Source: Streptomyces sp. T12 (GTDB lineage: Bacteria > Actinomycetota > Actinomycetes > Streptomycetales > Streptomycetaceae). Taken from it: a stretch of DNA of 64,000 nt. The stretch spans positions 3,534,001 through 3,598,000 of the forward strand of contig NZ_CP117866.1 of NCBI RefSeq assembly GCF_028736035.1. The letters are read 5' to 3'. The notes beneath the pieces are model-generated. The model did not search any database, was not told the origin of the DNA, and worked only from the letters and a program-made list of their open reading frames with translations. The position numbers and the translations under genes are program-made. Of this stretch, positions 62,080-64,000 are shown one piece after another; positions within the stretch are counted from its first letter, which is position 1, and the number at the start of each line of letters is the position of its first letter.

Positions 62080-63345
62080 TCAGATGGGGCGTGCCGTGAT
62101 CGGCAGGTGCTTGTAACCGGACACGAACGTCGAGCGCATCCGTACCGGAGTGCCAGCGGACTCGAACCGGTGATACGAGGTCAGCAGCTCTTCGAAGAGG
62201 ATCTTCAGGGTGGCGCGGGCGAGTGTGTGACCGACGCAGTAGTGCGGGCCCATGCCGAACGAGAGGTGCCGGTTCGGCTTGCGACGCAGTTGGAACTCGT
62301 CGGGATCGGGGAACGCATCCCCGTCTCGGTTCGCCGATCCGAACCAGACGACGAGCGGGTCGCCCTCCTTGACGGTGGTGCCCCGCACCTCGACGTCCCT
62401 GGTGGCATGGCGCATGAAGTAGTTCACGGGCGCCGCGAGCCGCAAGGCCTCCTCGACCGCCGACGCGGTGACGCTGATGTCGGCGGCCCACTCGTCGAGC
62501 AGTCCGGTCCCGATCTGCTCAGCCATCACGTAGTTGGGCGAGTGCGGAGTCGTCACCGACGCGCCGAGCAGCACGCTGTAGCAGTTGGACATGACCTCGC
62601 CGGGCGCCATCGGCCGACCGTCCACCTGGGTGGTCATCAGAACACTGATGAGGTCGTCGCCGAGCTTGCGCTTCCGCTCGCGGTAGATCTCCTGGAAGTA
62701 CGCGAACAGCTCCCGGTGCGCGCCGTCCACCGTCGCCACGGCATCGCCGGAGGCGGTGTCCAGATAGTCGGGATCGTGGCCCGCGATCGAGGCGTTGAGC
62801 AGGTGGCACAGCCGCGGCCAGTCCTCCCGGGGCAGGTCCATCTGGACCCCGGCCACCGCTACGGGGAGCATGAGCATGGCCTGGGCGAAGTCGAAGGTAC
62901 CGCCGTCACCCAGCGGCGCGAACAGCTCGCGCACCAGACCCCGGATCGCCGCGTGCTGCGCCTCCAGCGACTTGGGCGTCAGCGCCTTCTGCAACCGCGC
63001 GCGCATCCCGGTGTGCCGCGGAGGGTCGGTCACCGGAATCTGACGGCCGCCCGCGGGGTCCTGGGTGCCCAGGGTGTCGAGCATCGTTCCGCGCTCGGAC
63101 GTGAACGTCTCGTGGTCGCGCAGGACCCGGTCGGCGTCCTCGTACTTGACCACGGACCAGAAGCCGCGCCGGTCGTCCACCTGCTGCCAGGTGAGCCGAT
63201 CCAGCTCGCGCAAGTGGGCCCAGGTGGCGCGGTAGTCGCCGTCGCTGAACAGCATGGGGTCGGCGACGCCGTACGCCGCCGTGTGGCTCACCGGGCACTT
63301 GCCCACCAGGCGGACGGGCGTCTCGTCGACATCGGTCATCTTCAT
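62080..63345 (-). CDS. Cytochrome P450, likely beta-hydroxylase of a PCP-bound amino acid
   Basis: A 421-residue P450 starting at ATG 63345, overlapping the NRPS stop (TGATG). The haem-binding loop is FGMGPHYCVGHTLAR with Cys370; the ExxR helix is EEALRLAAP; the I-helix region is LLGASVTTPHSPNYV. PVTDPPRHTGMRARLQKALTPK and VNYFMRHATRDVEVRG resemble the CYP163 group (NovI, P450sky, Ecm12), which hydroxylates the beta-carbon of Tyr, Trp, Phe or Leu while attached to a carrier protein. Direct coupling to an A-PCP gene end supports this. Confidence 0.88.
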   Translation of the reverse strand: MKMTDVDETPVRLVGKCPVSHTAAYGVADPMLFSDGDYRATWAHLRELDRLTWQQVDDRRGFWSVVKYEDADRVLRDHETFTSERGTMLDTLGTQDPAGGRQIPVTDPPRHTGMRARLQKALTPKSLEAQHAAIRGLVRELFAPLGDGGTFDFAQAMLMLPVAVAGVQMDLPREDWPRLCHLLNASIAGHDPDYLDTASGDAVATVDGAHRELFAYFQEIYRERKRKLGDDLISVLMTTQVDGRPMAPGEVMSNCYSVLLGASVTTPHSPNYVMAEQIGTGLLDEWAADISVTASAVEEALRLAAPVNYFMRHATRDVEVRGTTVKEGDPLVVWFGSANRDGDAFPDPDEFQLRRKPNRHLSFGMGPHYCVGHTLARATLKILFEELLTSYHRFESAGTPVRMRSTFVSGYKHLPITARPI

Positions 63346-64000
63346 CACCCTTGTCCGGCCTCGACCGCAGCACTGTCCAGCCGCCGCGAGACCTCTTCGG
63401 CCAAAGCCTCGATCGTGGGATTCAGGAACAAAGTACGGGCGGACATGGCCACCTTGAACCGACTCTCCAGCGCGGCCAACAGCTCGGCCGCGAGCAGCGA
63501 ATGCCCGCCCAGCTCGAAGAAGTCGTCGGTGATGCCGATCGGCTCGATCTCCAGGGCGTCGCTCCAGACCTCCGCCAGCTGCCGCTGGAGATCGGTGGAG
63601 GGCTCGACGTATTCATTCCAGACGTTGCGCGGCATCTTGGCCGCGGGCAGGGCCGAGCGATCGACCTTGCCATTCGGGTTCAGCGGGATGTCCTCGACCG
63701 GGAAGATCCCCCACGGGACGAGGTGCGCGGGCAATGTCTTGTGCAGGTAGTCGCGCAACTCGTTGCCCAGGGTGGTCGCTTCGTCCGCCAGGAGCTCGCC
63801 GACGGCGACGGTGGCGATGAGCCGGGCGTCGCCTGCGCCGTCGGTGTGGGCGAGCACCACGGCCCGCTGCACCTTCGGATGGGACATCAGTTCCATCTCC
63901 ACCGTGCTCGGCTCGACGCGGTAGCCGCGGATCTTGAGCTGCCGGTCGGCACGGCCCAGGAAGTCGAGGTCGCCGGAGTCGGTGGCGACCACGAGATCGC
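63345..64000 (-). CDS. NRPS adenylation-PCP protein, C-terminal part (cut by window edge)
   Basis: About 218 codons are visible. They hold the end of an adenylation domain (A7/A8 region SGDLDFLGRADRQLKIRGYR, then VEPSTVEMEL; A10 NPNGKVDRSAL) and one carrier domain with DDFFELGGHSLLAAEL, whose Ser is the phosphopantetheine site. The stop follows directly after the carrier, with no condensation or thioesterase domain, the layout of stand-alone A-PCP loaders such as NovH. The specificity-code residues lie outside the window, so the amino acid activated is unknown. Confidence 0.92.
   Translation of the reverse strand, partial: DLVVATDSGDLDFLGRADRQLKIRGYRVEPSTVEMELMSHPKVQRAVVLAHTDGAGDARLIATVAVGELLADEATTLGNELRDYLHKTLPAHLVPWGIFPVEDIPLNPNGKVDRSALPAAKMPRNVWNEYVEPSTDLQRQLAEVWSDALEIEPIGITDDFFELGGHSLLAAELLAALESRFKVAMSARTLFLNPTIEALAEEVSRRLDSAAVEAGQG

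Noticed and set aside
61519..63750. A 743-codon plus-strand frame opposite the thioesterase and P450 genes
   Set aside because: It is antisense to two proteins with complete catalytic motifs and has no recognisable domain.

Overview
The window is high-GC DNA with the gene style of a Streptomyces chromosome: GTG starts are common, GC-rich third codon positions dominate, many genes overlap by 4 bases, and the families are typical of the genus (csn chitooligosaccharide operon, SsbB, DynA/DynB, sortase-type LAATG surface protein). From memory, the order csnR-K ... ssbB - dynB/dynA recalls the S. coelicolor SCO265x-268x core region. No database was available, so names rest on motifs, length and context.

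Core part, 1-49.9 kb. A LysR fragment and two EamA exporters are followed by a divergent MarR gene (1-3.2 kb). A class A flavin monooxygenase and a divergent TetR gene share an unusual phased array of 14-bp operator-like repeats (3.3-5.5 kb). Next come a small membrane protein, malQ with a tiny acidic gene just upstream, a PadR-ABC exporter operon, an HNH protein and an MscS channel (5.7-13.3 kb). The csnREFGHK operon lies behind a CsnR-box-like palindrome (13.5-20.4 kb). A seven-gene signalling locus (20.5-31.7 kb) encodes GlnX-like and GlnH-like sensor proteins, a helical protein, PknG-like kinase, PP2C phosphatase, a VWA protein and an FHA protein; zinc ribbons recur in several of its products. 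Then follow a methyltransferase, a truncated haemoglobin, and a GntR-controlled four-carbon-acid-type catabolic operon (33.4-39.3 kb). After it come a thioesterase, EttA, a thioester-type surface protein, SsbB and the dynamin pair DynB/DynA. A tRNA-Arg(TCT) closes this block.

Accessory part, 49.9-64 kb. To the right of the tRNA the DNA becomes a mosaic: fragments of IS1380, IS3, ISAs1 and IS5-like elements, duplicated IS ends, and genes of lower and more variable GC. Embedded in it is a natural-product gene cluster in at least two pieces. The rightward piece holds an FHA/winged-helix-like regulator (itself on the minus strand), an SHMT-like PLP enzyme, an endonuclease/phosphatase-fold protein, two cupin-fold proteins, a methyltransferase strongly resembling MppJ (beta-carbon methylation of aryl-pyruvates), and a pterin-dependent aromatic amino acid hydroxylase. 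The leftward piece runs in from the right edge: the end of an NRPS A-PCP protein, a P450 of the type that hydroxylates PCP-bound amino acids, a normal serine type II thioesterase, and a second thioesterase-fold protein whose nucleophile elbow reads GHCGS, with cysteine in place of serine. That last trait is known from aminoacyl shuttles such as CmaE and SyrC.

Best hypothesis (inference): the cluster makes a modified aromatic amino acid, ring-hydroxylated and/or beta-methylated, while an amino acid on a carrier protein is beta-hydroxylated and handed by the Cys enzyme to an assembly line beyond the right edge. No aminotransferase and no complete NRPS are in view, so the product cannot be named.
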